From: an uncultured Acidobacteriota bacterium
GTDB taxonomy: Bacteria > Acidobacteriota > Vicinamibacteria > Fen-336
Assembly: GCA_902826455.1 (NCBI GenBank)
Contig: CADEEV010000013.1
Span: 52,568 to 116,567 of the forward strand
Reading direction: 5' to 3'
DNA length: 64,000 bases
The position numbers and the translations under genes are program-made. Numbering within the stretch: the stretch's first letter is position 1; each line of letters opens with the position of its first letter. Positions 8,649 through 17,274 of this stretch are shown in pieces. A model generated the notes under the pieces. The model had not been told where the DNA came from, did not search any database, and saw only the letters and a program-made list of their open reading frames with translations.

Positions 8649-8840
8649 GTGAAGGCGCTCTTTCCCAAAGTAGCGGACGAGCAACTGGGCGGGCTGTTCG
8701 TGCGCTGGGACAAGACCGCGGCCCAGAACGCCGTCGTGATCACCGTGCGCATGCAGTACGTCAGGGGCGACTTAGAACCGGAGCCGGTCGTGGCCGCCGC
8801 GGGGCAAATGATCAGGCCAGAGGTGATAGGAGCTCGATAG
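8649..8840 (+). CDS. Doubtful small hypothetical protein (63 aa)
   Basis: A 63-aa reading frame from GTG 8649 with no clear ribosome site. The sequence (QLGGLFVRWDKTAAQNAVVITVRMQYVRG) looks protein-like rather than random, and it continues the direction and composition of the three genes before it. It could be a real small gene or the remnant of a longer one. Nothing is seen in the remaining 100 bp before the tRNA. Confidence 0.3.
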   Translation: MKALFPKVADEQLGGLFVRWDKTAAQNAVVITVRMQYVRGDLEPEPVVAAAGQMIRPEVIGAR

Positions 8841-8945
8841 TTCGGATCACCGTCGACACACAGGGGTGGTCGAACGTATTCCCCGTGCCCTGGCCTGTTT
8901 CCATGACGAGCAGGCACTGCCGTTCCTGCAAGCCGTTCCTGGGGT

Positions 8946-9021
8946 TGGTGGACCGCGGGGGGATCGAACCCCCGACCTCCTGATTGCGAACCAGGCGCTC
9001 TCCCAGCTGAGCTAGCGGCCC
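8946..9021 (-). tRNA. tRNA-Ala(CGC)
   Basis: A complete 76-nt cloverleaf on the minus strand. The acceptor stem GGGCCGC pairs with GCGGTCC and carries the G3-U70 wobble pair that marks alanine tRNAs. The anticodon stem CCTGG/TCAGG holds the loop TTCGCAA, so the anticodon is CGC, reading the codon GCG. The T arm GGGGG-TTCGATC-CCCCC is intact. The discriminator A and CCA end are encoded in the genome. Its 3' end points towards the less GC-rich subtilase segment. Confidence 0.95.
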
Positions 9022-9081
9022 GACGTGAAGAACGGGGATCTTAGCAAACGCGTCCGGGGCCTTCAACCCGAATCGCGAACG

Positions 9082-10938
9082 CTACTTGCGCAGCAGCTTG
9101 CCGAGGAGCGGTGGAAGCGGCTGCGTGTCGACTTCCGAGATGTCGGGGACGACCGGCGCCGCGAGGCCGTGGGCCTGGACGTCGCTGCGGAACTGGCGCT
9201 CGTAGAGCTCGCGGTAGCGGCCGCCCTCGGACATCAGGGAGTCGTGGGTGCCGCGCTGCACGATCGCGCCGCCGTCCATCACCAGGATCTGGTCGGCGCT
9301 GCGGACCGTCGACAGACGATGAGCGATGACGATCGTCGTGCGGCCTTCGCGCAGGGACTTGAGGCCGTCTTGCACCAAGGCCTCGCTCTCGCTGTCGAGG
9401 CTCGACGTCGCTTCGTCGAGGATCAGGATGCGGGGATCGGCGAGCAAGGCGCGGGCGATCGCGAGGCGTTGGCGCTGGCCGCCGGAGAGACGGACGCCGC
9501 GTTCACCGACCAGGGTGTCGTAGCCGTGCTCGAGGCGCGTCACGAACTCGTGGCAATGAGCGCGCAGGGCGGCGGCCTTCACTTCCTCGCGGCTCGCGTC
9601 GGGGCGGCCGTAGGAGATGTTCTCGGCCACCGTGCCGTCGAAGAGGAAGTTCTCCTGGAAGACGACGCCGAGGTTCGCGCGCAGGTCGCGGGTGGCGACC
9701 GTCGCGAGGTCGCGGCCGTCGACCTTGACCTGGCCGGTCGTGGGGCGGTGGAAGCCCATGACGAGGCCGATGACCGTGCTCTTGCCGGCGCCGCTCGGGC
9801 CGACGAGCGCCGTCGTCGAGCCGGCGGGGGAGCGGAACGACACGCCATTGAGCACCGGCTGGCCGGGGTTGTACTCGAAGCCGACGCGGTCGAACTCGAT
9901 CTCGGCGCGCGTGGTGGAGAACGGCGCAAGGCCGGCGTCTTCCTGTTCCTCGGAGGAGCGCTCGCGCAGCTCACGGATGCGGTCGAGCCCCGCGAAGGCC
10001 TCGCTCAGCTGCGTCGCGCTGTCGGCGAGGCGCGCGACCGGGGCCACCAGCATGCCGATGAAGAAGACGTACATGATGAAGTCGCCGAGGCTCATGGCCC
10101 CGGAGAGGATCCCGCGGCCTCCGACGTACACGAGCAGCGCCGCGATCATGCCGAAGATCAGGATGGCGCCGCCGCCCACCGTCGAGCTGGCCGTGACCTC
10201 GGACTTCACGCTCGCGAACAGGCGGTCGAGGCCGGCGGCGAAGGCGCGTTCCTCGACGCCCTCGGCGCGATAGGCCTTCACGACGCGGATGCCGCCGAGC
10301 GCCTCGTTGAGGCGGCCGACCACCTGGGAGTTGAGCTCGGCGCGCTGGCGGAACAGCGGCCGGATCAGGCGGAAGGCGTAGGTCATCAGGGCCGCGAAGA
10401 GCGCCAGCAGCACGAGCGTCATCGAGGTCAGGCGCCAGTTGAGCCAGAGCAGCACGCCGAGCGCGAGGAGAGCCGTCAGCAGGCTGCTCGCGAGCTGCAC
10501 CAGGCCGCCGCCGATCAGGTTCCGCAGCGCGTCGGGGTCGTTCATGATGCGCGCGATCAGCACGCCGCTCTTGGTCTGGTCGAAGAACGAGACCGGCAGG
10601 TGCAGCACCTTGCGCTGCAGCTCGCGGCGCATGTCCATGATCGCGCGCTGGGCCGCGAGGCCGAGCACGCGCGCCAGCATCAGCGCCGTGCCGGCCTGCA
10701 CCAGCGTCGCCGCCACGATGAAGATCGCGAGGATGCCGAGGCGCTCGCCGTGGTGCTTCGTGATCACCTCGTCGACGAGGTACTTGCTCGAGGCGGGGAG
10801 GGCGAGGGCCGCGATGCGGCCGACGAGCAGGAGCACGAGGCCCCAGAGCAGCCGCCAGCGGTGCGCCCACAGGAGAACCCGGGCGTCGTGCCACGCAGCG
10901 CTCGAAGGCTTCCTGGAGTCGTCCCCGGGGGTGCTCAT
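9082..10938 (-). CDS. ABC exporter, fused membrane and ATPase domains
   Basis: A 618-aa half-transporter of the MsbA/lipid-drug exporter type that would work as a homodimer in the inner membrane. Residues 20-320 form the six-helix membrane domain. The nucleotide-binding domain follows, with Walker A GPSGAGKS (380-387), signature LSGGQ (484-488), Walker B ILILDEATS with catalytic Glu509, and the H-loop in VIAHRLSTV. The start ATG 10938 is the first Met before the membrane domain; a longer in-frame reading to 11037 runs into the divergent gene. It stands 22 bp from an outer-membrane-barrel gene transcribed the other way. The substrate is unknown. It is about 10 kb from the NRPS operon, so a role in product export is possible but unproven. 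Confidence 0.9.
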   Translation of the reverse strand: MSTPGDDSRKPSSAAWHDARVLLWAHRWRLLWGLVLLLVGRIAALALPASSKYLVDEVITKHHGERLGILAIFIVAATLVQAGTALMLARVLGLAAQRAIMDMRRELQRKVLHLPVSFFDQTKSGVLIARIMNDPDALRNLIGGGLVQLASSLLTALLALGVLLWLNWRLTSMTLVLLALFAALMTYAFRLIRPLFRQRAELNSQVVGRLNEALGGIRVVKAYRAEGVEERAFAAGLDRLFASVKSEVTASSTVGGGAILIFGMIAALLVYVGGRGILSGAMSLGDFIMYVFFIGMLVAPVARLADSATQLSEAFAGLDRIRELRERSSEEQEDAGLAPFSTTRAEIEFDRVGFEYNPGQPVLNGVSFRSPAGSTTALVGPSGAGKSTVIGLVMGFHRPTTGQVKVDGRDLATVATRDLRANLGVVFQENFLFDGTVAENISYGRPDASREEVKAAALRAHCHEFVTRLEHGYDTLVGERGVRLSGGQRQRLAIARALLADPRILILDEATSSLDSESEALVQDGLKSLREGRTTIVIAHRLSTVRSADQILVMDGGAIVQRGTHDSLMSEGGRYRELYERQFRSDVQAHGLAAPVVPDISEVDTQPLPPLLGKLLRK

Positions 10939-10960
10939 CAACCGCTGGTACCATAACCCA

Positions 10961-12334
10961 GTGCGAAAGCTCGCGATAGTCACCGCGTTCGTCGCGTGGG
11001 CCGGCGCCGCGATGGCGCAGTCCACGCCCGCGGACAACGAGGTGTGGGTGGTCTCCGGGTCGTTGAGCGAGTCCTACATCGACAACCTGTTCCTGATCGA
11101 CGAAGGTCCGGGGGACTGGGTCACGAACGCCAGCGTGTCGCTCGCGTACTTCCGCACGCGCCCGCCCAACTCGTTCTCGGCCTACGGCTGGCTGGGCGGG
11201 AGCTACTTCGACCGCTTCGACGTCTACAACGGCCTCAAGTACGGGGCCGGCTTCGCGGGCGAGAACGGCCTCGACCGCCGCGCGCGCGTGCGCTACTCCG
11301 GCCCCTTCGCCGACGGCCTCAACCGCAAGGCGTTCTACGACGGCCGCCTGGGCCTCCCGGAGATCGACGTGAAGTCGGGATACGCGGCCACCGGCCTCGA
11401 CTACGACTTCACGGACAGCACCAGCGGTCGCCTTTCGGCCGACCTGTCAGGCGTGCACTACCGACTCGACGCCCGCGAGCTGCTCTCGGCCGCCGCCGAC
11501 TTCCTCTCGCCGCCCACGATCCCGAACCCGGTCGAGCCCGGCGGAGGCAACCCGAACCTCGCGCCCCTGATCATCCTGGAGCAGCTCGCGCTCGAAGGAT
11601 TCCTGGTGCGCGACCTCGACTACTGGACGTGGCACTTCGGCGCCGGCCTCGGCCACGAGTTCTCGGAGAGCACCCAGGCGAGCCTCGACCTCGGCGTGCG
11701 CTCGTCGACGACCGAGACGATCGGCGTGCCCGACGGCCGGCTGTACGACGCCTCGTTCACGCTCAACCACAAGCTCGACCCGACCGCCGGCGTCTCCCTC
11801 GGCTACGTCTACCAGCACGCGGACTACGACCGCGTCACGCAGACCCACTCGATCTTCGGGCGCGCCCAGAAGGAGTTCAGCGAGAAGCTCCACGGCGACG
11901 TCACGCTCGGCGCGACCCACCTCGACGGCTCCACGGACGAGAGCTCGAGCTGGAGCTTCATCGGCGGCGCCGGCCTCACTCTGAGGCTCAAGCGCACGTC
12001 GCTCGCGGCCCGGGCCAGCCGCTCCGTCTACCAGGGCGTCATCGCCGGGCGCCGCCAGATCGCCGACGAGCTGAGCGGCAGCGTGAGCCACGTGTTCGGC
12101 AAGCGCGTCTTCGCCGCGGGCTACCTGTCGTACCGCAACGCCCAGGACACCGAGCTCGACGTCTACTCGTCCGAGCAGCTGTTCGGCGGGGTCGCGCTGT
12201 CGCTGCGGCTCTCGGAGCGCTTCTTCCTGACGCCGACCTACAGCTACGCGCTCTACGACCGCGGCCAGCTCGGCCCGTCGCCCTCGCGCTCGAGCTTCGG
12301 GATCTCGCTCAGCTACTCGAAGGCGTTCAAGTAG
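10961..12334 (+). CDS. Outer-membrane beta-barrel protein
   Basis: A 457-aa exported protein. GTG 10961 begins a clean signal peptide (VRKLAIVTAFVAWAGAAMAQ). The mature chain is made of alternating short strands with aromatic girdles (for example FSAYGWLGGSYFDRFDVYNG, SFTLNHKLDPTAGVSLGYVY) and ends in strand-like FGISLSYSKAFK. This is the usual layout of a barrel of roughly 16-18 strands. It has no TonB box or plug domain that I can see. No ribosome site precedes the GTG; a TAnnnT element (TACCAT, 10949-10954) 6 nt upstream would fit leaderless expression. The gene ends 1 bp from the convergent lyase gene. Confidence 0.65.
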   Translation: MRKLAIVTAFVAWAGAAMAQSTPADNEVWVVSGSLSESYIDNLFLIDEGPGDWVTNASVSLAYFRTRPPNSFSAYGWLGGSYFDRFDVYNGLKYGAGFAGENGLDRRARVRYSGPFADGLNRKAFYDGRLGLPEIDVKSGYAATGLDYDFTDSTSGRLSADLSGVHYRLDARELLSAAADFLSPPTIPNPVEPGGGNPNLAPLIILEQLALEGFLVRDLDYWTWHFGAGLGHEFSESTQASLDLGVRSSTTETIGVPDGRLYDASFTLNHKLDPTAGVSLGYVYQHADYDRVTQTHSIFGRAQKEFSEKLHGDVTLGATHLDGSTDESSSWSFIGGAGLTLRLKRTSLAARASRSVYQGVIAGRRQIADELSGSVSHVFGKRVFAAGYLSYRNAQDTELDVYSSEQLFGGVALSLRLSERFFLTPTYSYALYDRGQLGPSPSRSSFGISLSYSKAFK

Positions 12335-12335
12335 G

Positions 12336-14906
12336 TCAGCGCCGCGGGCCGAACGCGCGCTCCGTCATCTCCCGGAAGAACTCCGGCATGAACGCGATCT
12401 CGTAGCCATAGAAGCCGTTGGTGGTCGAGCCGCGCCAGCGCACCTCGCCCCAGTCCTTGTAGGCGGCGTTCGCGATCTCGATCCAGCGCGGCGCCGTCGG
12501 GTAGCGGCCGGGCGCCGCCGACTGCAGGCGATAGAGGTAGGCGAGGGGGAAGTAGAGCAGCGTGTCCTCGCCGCAGGAGTCGGGCTGCGACTCGACGTAG
12601 CGGAAGCAGTGCTTCGTCTCGTTGCGCCCGTACTGCACGACGTAGTTCATGGTCTGCAGCATCATGTCGCGCACCAGGGCCTGGTCCACGAAGCGGTGGT
12701 CGCTGTCGTACTCGTAGAAGTAGATCAGGCTCGAGAGCAGCGCCCCCGCGTACCAGGGGTTGGTGCCGTTCCAGCCGTCGGGGCAGTTGTCGCACTTCGG
12801 GTACATGGCCCACCAGCCCGTGCCCTTGGTCCAGTCGTTGCGGCCGATCGTGCGGCCGCCGGCGCGATGGTCCGACGGGGTCTGCCACCACTCGAGGAGG
12901 AAGCGCACGATGTGGGCACCGGCCTTCAGGTACTTCGGATCGCCCGTGCCGCGGTAGGCCTCGTTCAGCACGAACAGCGGCCACGCGTAGTCGCGCTCGG
13001 CCTCGGCGTAGCGCGGGCCCTTCATGGGAACGGGGAACAGGTCGGGCACCGCGGCCACCCACCAGTCGCCGACCTCGCGCATCACCTCGAGGGCGCGGGC
13101 GTCGCCCGTGAGCAGGTAGAGATCGGCCATGCCCGAGAGGTGGGCGTGGCCGCGGTGCAGGTTGCGCGAGCTGTGGTCGGCGATCTCGTGCTTGATCAGG
13201 TGGCCCTCGCCGGGGCCGTAGGCGTGGGGCCAGTAGCCGCTGCGCGAGGAGTGCGACACGCCGACGTCCATGAAGAAGCGCGTGGCGTTCCAGGCGTAGT
13301 CGCGCCAGCGCGGGTCGAGGGTGCGCAGGTACTGGACGAACCAGACGTGGGCGCCCAGGTGGGTGTCGTCGTAGAAGCACGGGATCTTCCGGCCCGCGGC
13401 GTCCACCTCGCACCAGCCGCCGCGCAGCCGGTCGCCGAAGTCGCGCCAGCCGTACTGCACCGCGAGGCCGCCCTGGGCCTGGACCGCCGCGATGCTCGGC
13501 TCGTAGATCTGCCGCATCAGCCAGTCGTCGTGGCCGGCCGACCAGGGGCCGGAGTCGATGATGCGGCCGTAGACGCCGCTCGTCGCGTAGGCGCTCGCCG
13601 GGGCCGTCGGCAAGGGCGCCGACTGGAAGACGCGCTGCAGGGCGCCCGGCTTGTAGGCCGCGGCCGTGCCCGCGTGGAAGGCGAGGGACAGCTCGTAGGT
13701 CTTCGCCAGGCCCTCGCGCGGCGAGTAGAACGTGTTGGGCCGCGCGTAGCTCGCGGCGGTCGAGCGCGGGTAGGCGAGATCGGGCGTGGGGCGGGAGGCG
13801 CGCGGCGGCTGGAAGTAGAGCCGCAGCACGTCGTCCTTCACGTTCCATTCCTTCGGGAACTGCTGCCAGAAGTTCCGCAGCCCGACCGTGATGCCGCGAG
13901 TGGCGTCGCTCACGTCGGCCCAGCCGGCGGCCTTCGCGCCCTTGCCCGCGCCCTCGAAGGCGAACGTGAAGGGAGAGAACGCGCCGGTCGTGGGGTTGTA
14001 GTTGAAGCGGCCCGACTGGAAGAGGTACGCCTCCGTGCCGGCCCGGGCCGCGCCCGACAGCACGGCCTCGCCGTCGCCGCCGAAGGACCACGTCGCGGCG
14101 GGGAGCGCATACGGCAGCTCGAGGCCGTAGCTGCTGACGCTGATCGCGAGCTGGGGCCGCTTGGCCTCGACGTTCGTCTCGGGCCGCGCGTCGACGACCG
14201 TGACGTCGAGCTCCACGCGCTCGCGACCCGCGAAGGCGCGGAAGCGCACGACGTAGCGCAGCAGGTCGCGGCCCGAGGCCGCCCGCAACAGGCCCGAGGC
14301 TCGCACCACCGCGCGCACCGGGCCGTTCTCCTCGACCACGAGGGCCTGCTTCGGGTCGAGCGACGCGCGGTACTCCTGGCCGTCGAAGGCGTTGACCGCG
14401 AACAGGTCCGCGGGCCGCGCGAGCAGCGGCTCGCAGGCCGCCTTCGAGCGCCGGCAGGCCGTGAAGCCGAAGCCGCGCCGACGCAGCTTCAGGTCGATCG
14501 CTCCCGTGCCCAGCGTGATCGCGTCGGGCGCCTCGGTCACCCGCACGGCCTCGACGCCGGCCGCGGCCGCCGTCACGCCCTTGCCGTAGCGCAGCGTGTA
14601 GTAGCGCGCGCGCCCGGCCTCGAGGGGCGCCACGAAACGGACCAGCAGCGACTTGACCGAGCCGTCGGGCCAGCGGGCGAGGGCGGAGGCCTGGGCCGGC
14701 ACCGGCTTCGAAGCGCCGTCGAGCACCAGCACCTGGGCCGCCGCAGTCAGCTCGCCGCGGGGTATCGGCACGCCGGTCGCGACCGGGTAGGCGCTCCAGG
14801 TCGCGGGCGCGGGCGCGAGCGTGAGCCGGACCTCGCCGGCGAGGGCCGGCGTCGCCGCGGGCAGGCCGAGGAGCAACGACGCCACGGCGGCGCGGAGCGT
14901 GCGCAT
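12336..14906 (-). CDS. Secreted exo-rhamnogalacturonan-lyase-like (PcRGLX/YetA-like) protein
   Basis: An 856-aa exported protein (signal peptide 1-24, ending ATPALA). The layout looks like that of PcRGLX/YetA-like enzymes: an N-terminal beta-barrel region (about 25-120), a central beta-sandwich region and a C-terminal alpha/alpha-toroid from about residue 480. Toroid stretches rich in His, Trp and Tyr include RNLHRGHAHLSGMADLY and GTGWWAMYPKCDNCPDGWNG. Cys pairs in the second half suggest disulfides. Such enzymes cleave pectin side regions; the exact substrate here is inferred. ATG 14906 is used; a TTG one codon earlier is in frame. It follows the FG-GAP gene on the same strand after 20 bp, so the two are probably one operon. 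Confidence 0.6.
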   Translation of the reverse strand: MRTLRAAVASLLLGLPAATPALAGEVRLTLAPAPATWSAYPVATGVPIPRGELTAAAQVLVLDGASKPVPAQASALARWPDGSVKSLLVRFVAPLEAGRARYYTLRYGKGVTAAAAGVEAVRVTEAPDAITLGTGAIDLKLRRRGFGFTACRRSKAACEPLLARPADLFAVNAFDGQEYRASLDPKQALVVEENGPVRAVVRASGLLRAASGRDLLRYVVRFRAFAGRERVELDVTVVDARPETNVEAKRPQLAISVSSYGLELPYALPAATWSFGGDGEAVLSGAARAGTEAYLFQSGRFNYNPTTGAFSPFTFAFEGAGKGAKAAGWADVSDATRGITVGLRNFWQQFPKEWNVKDDVLRLYFQPPRASRPTPDLAYPRSTAASYARPNTFYSPREGLAKTYELSLAFHAGTAAAYKPGALQRVFQSAPLPTAPASAYATSGVYGRIIDSGPWSAGHDDWLMRQIYEPSIAAVQAQGGLAVQYGWRDFGDRLRGGWCEVDAAGRKIPCFYDDTHLGAHVWFVQYLRTLDPRWRDYAWNATRFFMDVGVSHSSRSGYWPHAYGPGEGHLIKHEIADHSSRNLHRGHAHLSGMADLYLLTGDARALEVMREVGDWWVAAVPDLFPVPMKGPRYAEAERDYAWPLFVLNEAYRGTGDPKYLKAGAHIVRFLLEWWQTPSDHRAGGRTIGRNDWTKGTGWWAMYPKCDNCPDGWNGTNPWYAGALLSSLIYFYEYDSDHRFVDQALVRDMMLQTMNYVVQYGRNETKHCFRYVESQPDSCGEDTLLYFPLAYLYRLQSAAPGRYPTAPRWIEIANAAYKDWGEVRWRGSTTNGFYGYEIAFMPEFFREMTERAFGPRR

Positions 14907-14926
14907 CAACCCCGCACGTTAGCACG

Positions 14927-17068
14927 TCAGGGCGTCGCCGGATTCCTCCAGGCGAACGCCGCGACGGTCTCGGAAGGCGCCGCGGACGCGAGCGCGAGGC
15001 CGTTCATGAACAGGAGGTACGTGGCGCCGTTCAGGCGATGGCGGAGGTAGATGTCCGCCCGGCCGTCGCCGTCGAAGTCGCCGCTCGCGGTGGTGCGCCA
15101 GTTGAGGTCGGCGATCGCCCCGATCGGCCCCTCGGCGAGGACCGTGGCGCCGCTCATCAGCGAGACGTACAGCAGGCCCGAGACGCGGTGGCGCAGGAGC
15201 AGGTCCGCCCGATCGTCGCCGTCGTAGTCGCCGGTGCCGAGCACCTGCCAGTTGGCGTCGGCCAGGGTCGCGAAGGTGGCCTTGGACGAGACGGTGGCGC
15301 CGTTCATGTTCCAGACGGCGAGGATGCCGGTGGCGCCGTCGCGCACCAGCAGGTCGGCGCGGCCGTTGCCGTCGAAGTCGGCGGCGGCCACCACGAGCGT
15401 CGTCAGGTTGGGCAGCGTTGCGATGGCGGTCTTCGCGAGCACCGTGCTGCCCGACATGCGCCACAGCGTCAGGGCCCGTGTCGCGGCGTTGTACCAGACG
15501 AGGTCCACGTTGCCGTCGCCGTCGAGGTCGCCCGTCGCCGCGAGGCGCTGCGGGTCGGCCATCGTGCCGGCCGCGGTCTCGGAGCGCACCGTGGCGCCGT
15601 TCATCAGGCGCACGCGCAGGGCGCCGGTCGCGGCGTTGCGCAGCAGCAGGTCGGATCTGGCGTCGTGGTCGAAGTCGCCGACCCCGGCCAGCTGGAAGCC
15701 GGCGGGCAGCGCCGTGACGCTCGTCTCGGAGCGCTTCGCGGCGCCGTTCATCAGCCACAGCACGACGGCCCGGGTGTCGCGGTTGACCCAGAGCAGGTCG
15801 GACTTGCCGTCGCCGTCGAAGTCGCCCGCGCGCGTGGCCGCGTCGAACCAGACGTAGGTCGGCAGCTCGACCGCGTACGTGTCGACGCTGGGGCCGTTGC
15901 CCCAGTCGCTGCCGAACAAGGCGCGCGTGCCGCTGGGGCTCGCCACCACGTGGGGCTCGGCCCAGTAGCTGTCGCCCAGGGTCGAGTTGTCGTCGCCGAA
16001 GCTGCGGTGGCGGCCGACGCGGCACACCTTGCCGGTGTTGGTGTCGGCCAGCACGATCTCGTTCTGGAGCAGGCCCTGGCCGGACGTGTTGCCGACGATC
16101 GACGCGTAGACCCAGCCCGGCTGCTTGTACGCGAGGGCGGAGAGGTGGGTGAGGTGGGGTGGATACGGGAAGCCCGTGGCCGGGCCGACGACGACCTTGG
16201 CGACGCCGGTCGTCATGTCGTGGCTCACGATCGTGCCGACGCCGCTGCCTTTCGGGCCCGGGTCGAACTGCACGCCGTTGAAGGTGTCGTGGCCGTTCGC
16301 ATAGCGGCCGAGGGACGCGTGGTCGAAGGGGTTCGAGAGGTCGAGGGTGCGCTGGAAGGCGCCGCTCGTGTTGACCACGTCGCCGTTGCGGTCGGCCAGC
16401 GTGCCGCTGGCGCCCATCAGCGGCGGCACCGAGCCGACGCTCCCGCTGCCGGTGATCGCGTTCGTGGAGATCCGGTAGTAGAAGCTCTGGCCGCTGCCGC
16501 TGCAGCGCAGCGCGAACACGTCCGAGTCCCAGGACATGAAGCCGTGGGGATCCGCCGAGACGACGCCCGAGCACGTGAAGGTGCGCACCACGTCCTTCAC
16601 GTCCGTGCTGACGTGGTGCCGGATGAGCTGCTTGCCCGAGAGGTAGAAGAGCAGGTCGGGGTCGCCCGTGTGCCAGAAGAAGCCCTCGATCTCGTTGGGA
16701 CCCATGGGCAGCTGGCGGATGAAGGAGTAGTCGCGGCCGTCGTAGAGCTGGTGGCCCTTGCCGACCCTGTACAGGATCATCAGGGACTCGTCGGCGTTCC
16801 ATGCGGAGGTGGTGGAGTAGACCGGCTTGACCACGGTGTCTTCGCCGGAGATCGGCGCGGCGGCGCTGACGCGCCGGATCAGCGTGCCGAACTGCGGCTC
16901 GCGAGCGGCCTGGCCGGGCGCGGGCTTCGCGAGCGCCGTCATGGGCCGGGGCTGCTTGTCCTGGACGGCGCCCTGGCAGAGATCGACGGCCTGGGCGTGG
17001 GCGAGGGGGCTGAGGAACAGAAGCACGACGGCGAGAACGAGAGAGGGGAGGGAGGCACGACGCGGCAT
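14927..17068 (-). CDS. Secreted FG-GAP/VCBS repeat protein
   Basis: A 713-aa exported protein with a signal peptide (1-26, ending AHAQA). Residues 30-400 look like a beta-propeller-type domain that I cannot name. The C-terminal 330 residues hold six FG-GAP/VCBS repeats of about 48 aa, each with a calcium loop of the form D-x-D-x-D-x3-D (GDFDGDGKSDLL, GDFDHDARSDLL, GDLDGDGNVDLV, ADFDGNGRADLL, GDYDGDDRADLL, GDFDGDGRADIY). Such repeats bind calcium and often mediate surface or carbohydrate contacts. ATG 17068 follows CAGGAG; upstream in-frame extensions lack a signal sequence. It is likely co-transcribed with the lyase-like gene. Confidence 0.75.
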   Translation of the reverse strand: MPRRASLPSLVLAVVLLFLSPLAHAQAVDLCQGAVQDKQPRPMTALAKPAPGQAAREPQFGTLIRRVSAAAPISGEDTVVKPVYSTTSAWNADESLMILYRVGKGHQLYDGRDYSFIRQLPMGPNEIEGFFWHTGDPDLLFYLSGKQLIRHHVSTDVKDVVRTFTCSGVVSADPHGFMSWDSDVFALRCSGSGQSFYYRISTNAITGSGSVGSVPPLMGASGTLADRNGDVVNTSGAFQRTLDLSNPFDHASLGRYANGHDTFNGVQFDPGPKGSGVGTIVSHDMTTGVAKVVVGPATGFPYPPHLTHLSALAYKQPGWVYASIVGNTSGQGLLQNEIVLADTNTGKVCRVGRHRSFGDDNSTLGDSYWAEPHVVASPSGTRALFGSDWGNGPSVDTYAVELPTYVWFDAATRAGDFDGDGKSDLLWVNRDTRAVVLWLMNGAAKRSETSVTALPAGFQLAGVGDFDHDARSDLLLRNAATGALRVRLMNGATVRSETAAGTMADPQRLAATGDLDGDGNVDLVWYNAATRALTLWRMSGSTVLAKTAIATLPNLTTLVVAAADFDGNGRADLLVRDGATGILAVWNMNGATVSSKATFATLADANWQVLGTGDYDGDDRADLLLRHRVSGLLYVSLMSGATVLAEGPIGAIADLNWRTTASGDFDGDGRADIYLRHRLNGATYLLFMNGLALASAAPSETVAAFAWRNPATP

Positions 17069-17089
17069 GGACGGCTCCTGGCTCGAGGG

Positions 17090-17110
17090 CCAGGGGGGCC
17101 CTCGTGAGGG
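17090..17110 (-). promoter_or_regulatory. Palindromic leader motif, copy 2
   Basis: A 21-nt element 22 nt upstream of the FG-GAP gene. It matches 3165-3186 with one missing base and one C/T change. Its core CCCTC-GT-GAGGG (17099-17110) has palindromic arms. Position relative to the start is similar in both copies, which favours a shared control or RNA role for these two secreted-protein genes. Confidence 0.4.
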
Positions 17111-17274
17111 TGCGAACACGGATCCGCCGCAAGCGCCGAAGGCGCCCGGGCCCGAAGACCGTAGCACCCTCGTGGAGGACGGCCCGTGAGCCGTGTCACC
17201 GAAGCTTTTTCCCTGGCCCCGGCCGGGCCGCGGGTCTATGCTTGGGCACCGTTTACGCCCGTCCAGGAGGTTCC

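Noticed and set aside
5778..9021. Integrase or attachment repeat that would prove an island at tRNA-Ala
   Set aside because: I looked for a second copy of the tRNA 3' end and for an integrase frame to the left and saw neither.
10439..10960. Upstream extension of the outer-membrane barrel gene
   Set aside because: It runs antisense through the ABC exporter membrane domain and would bury the signal peptide that starts at GTG 10961.
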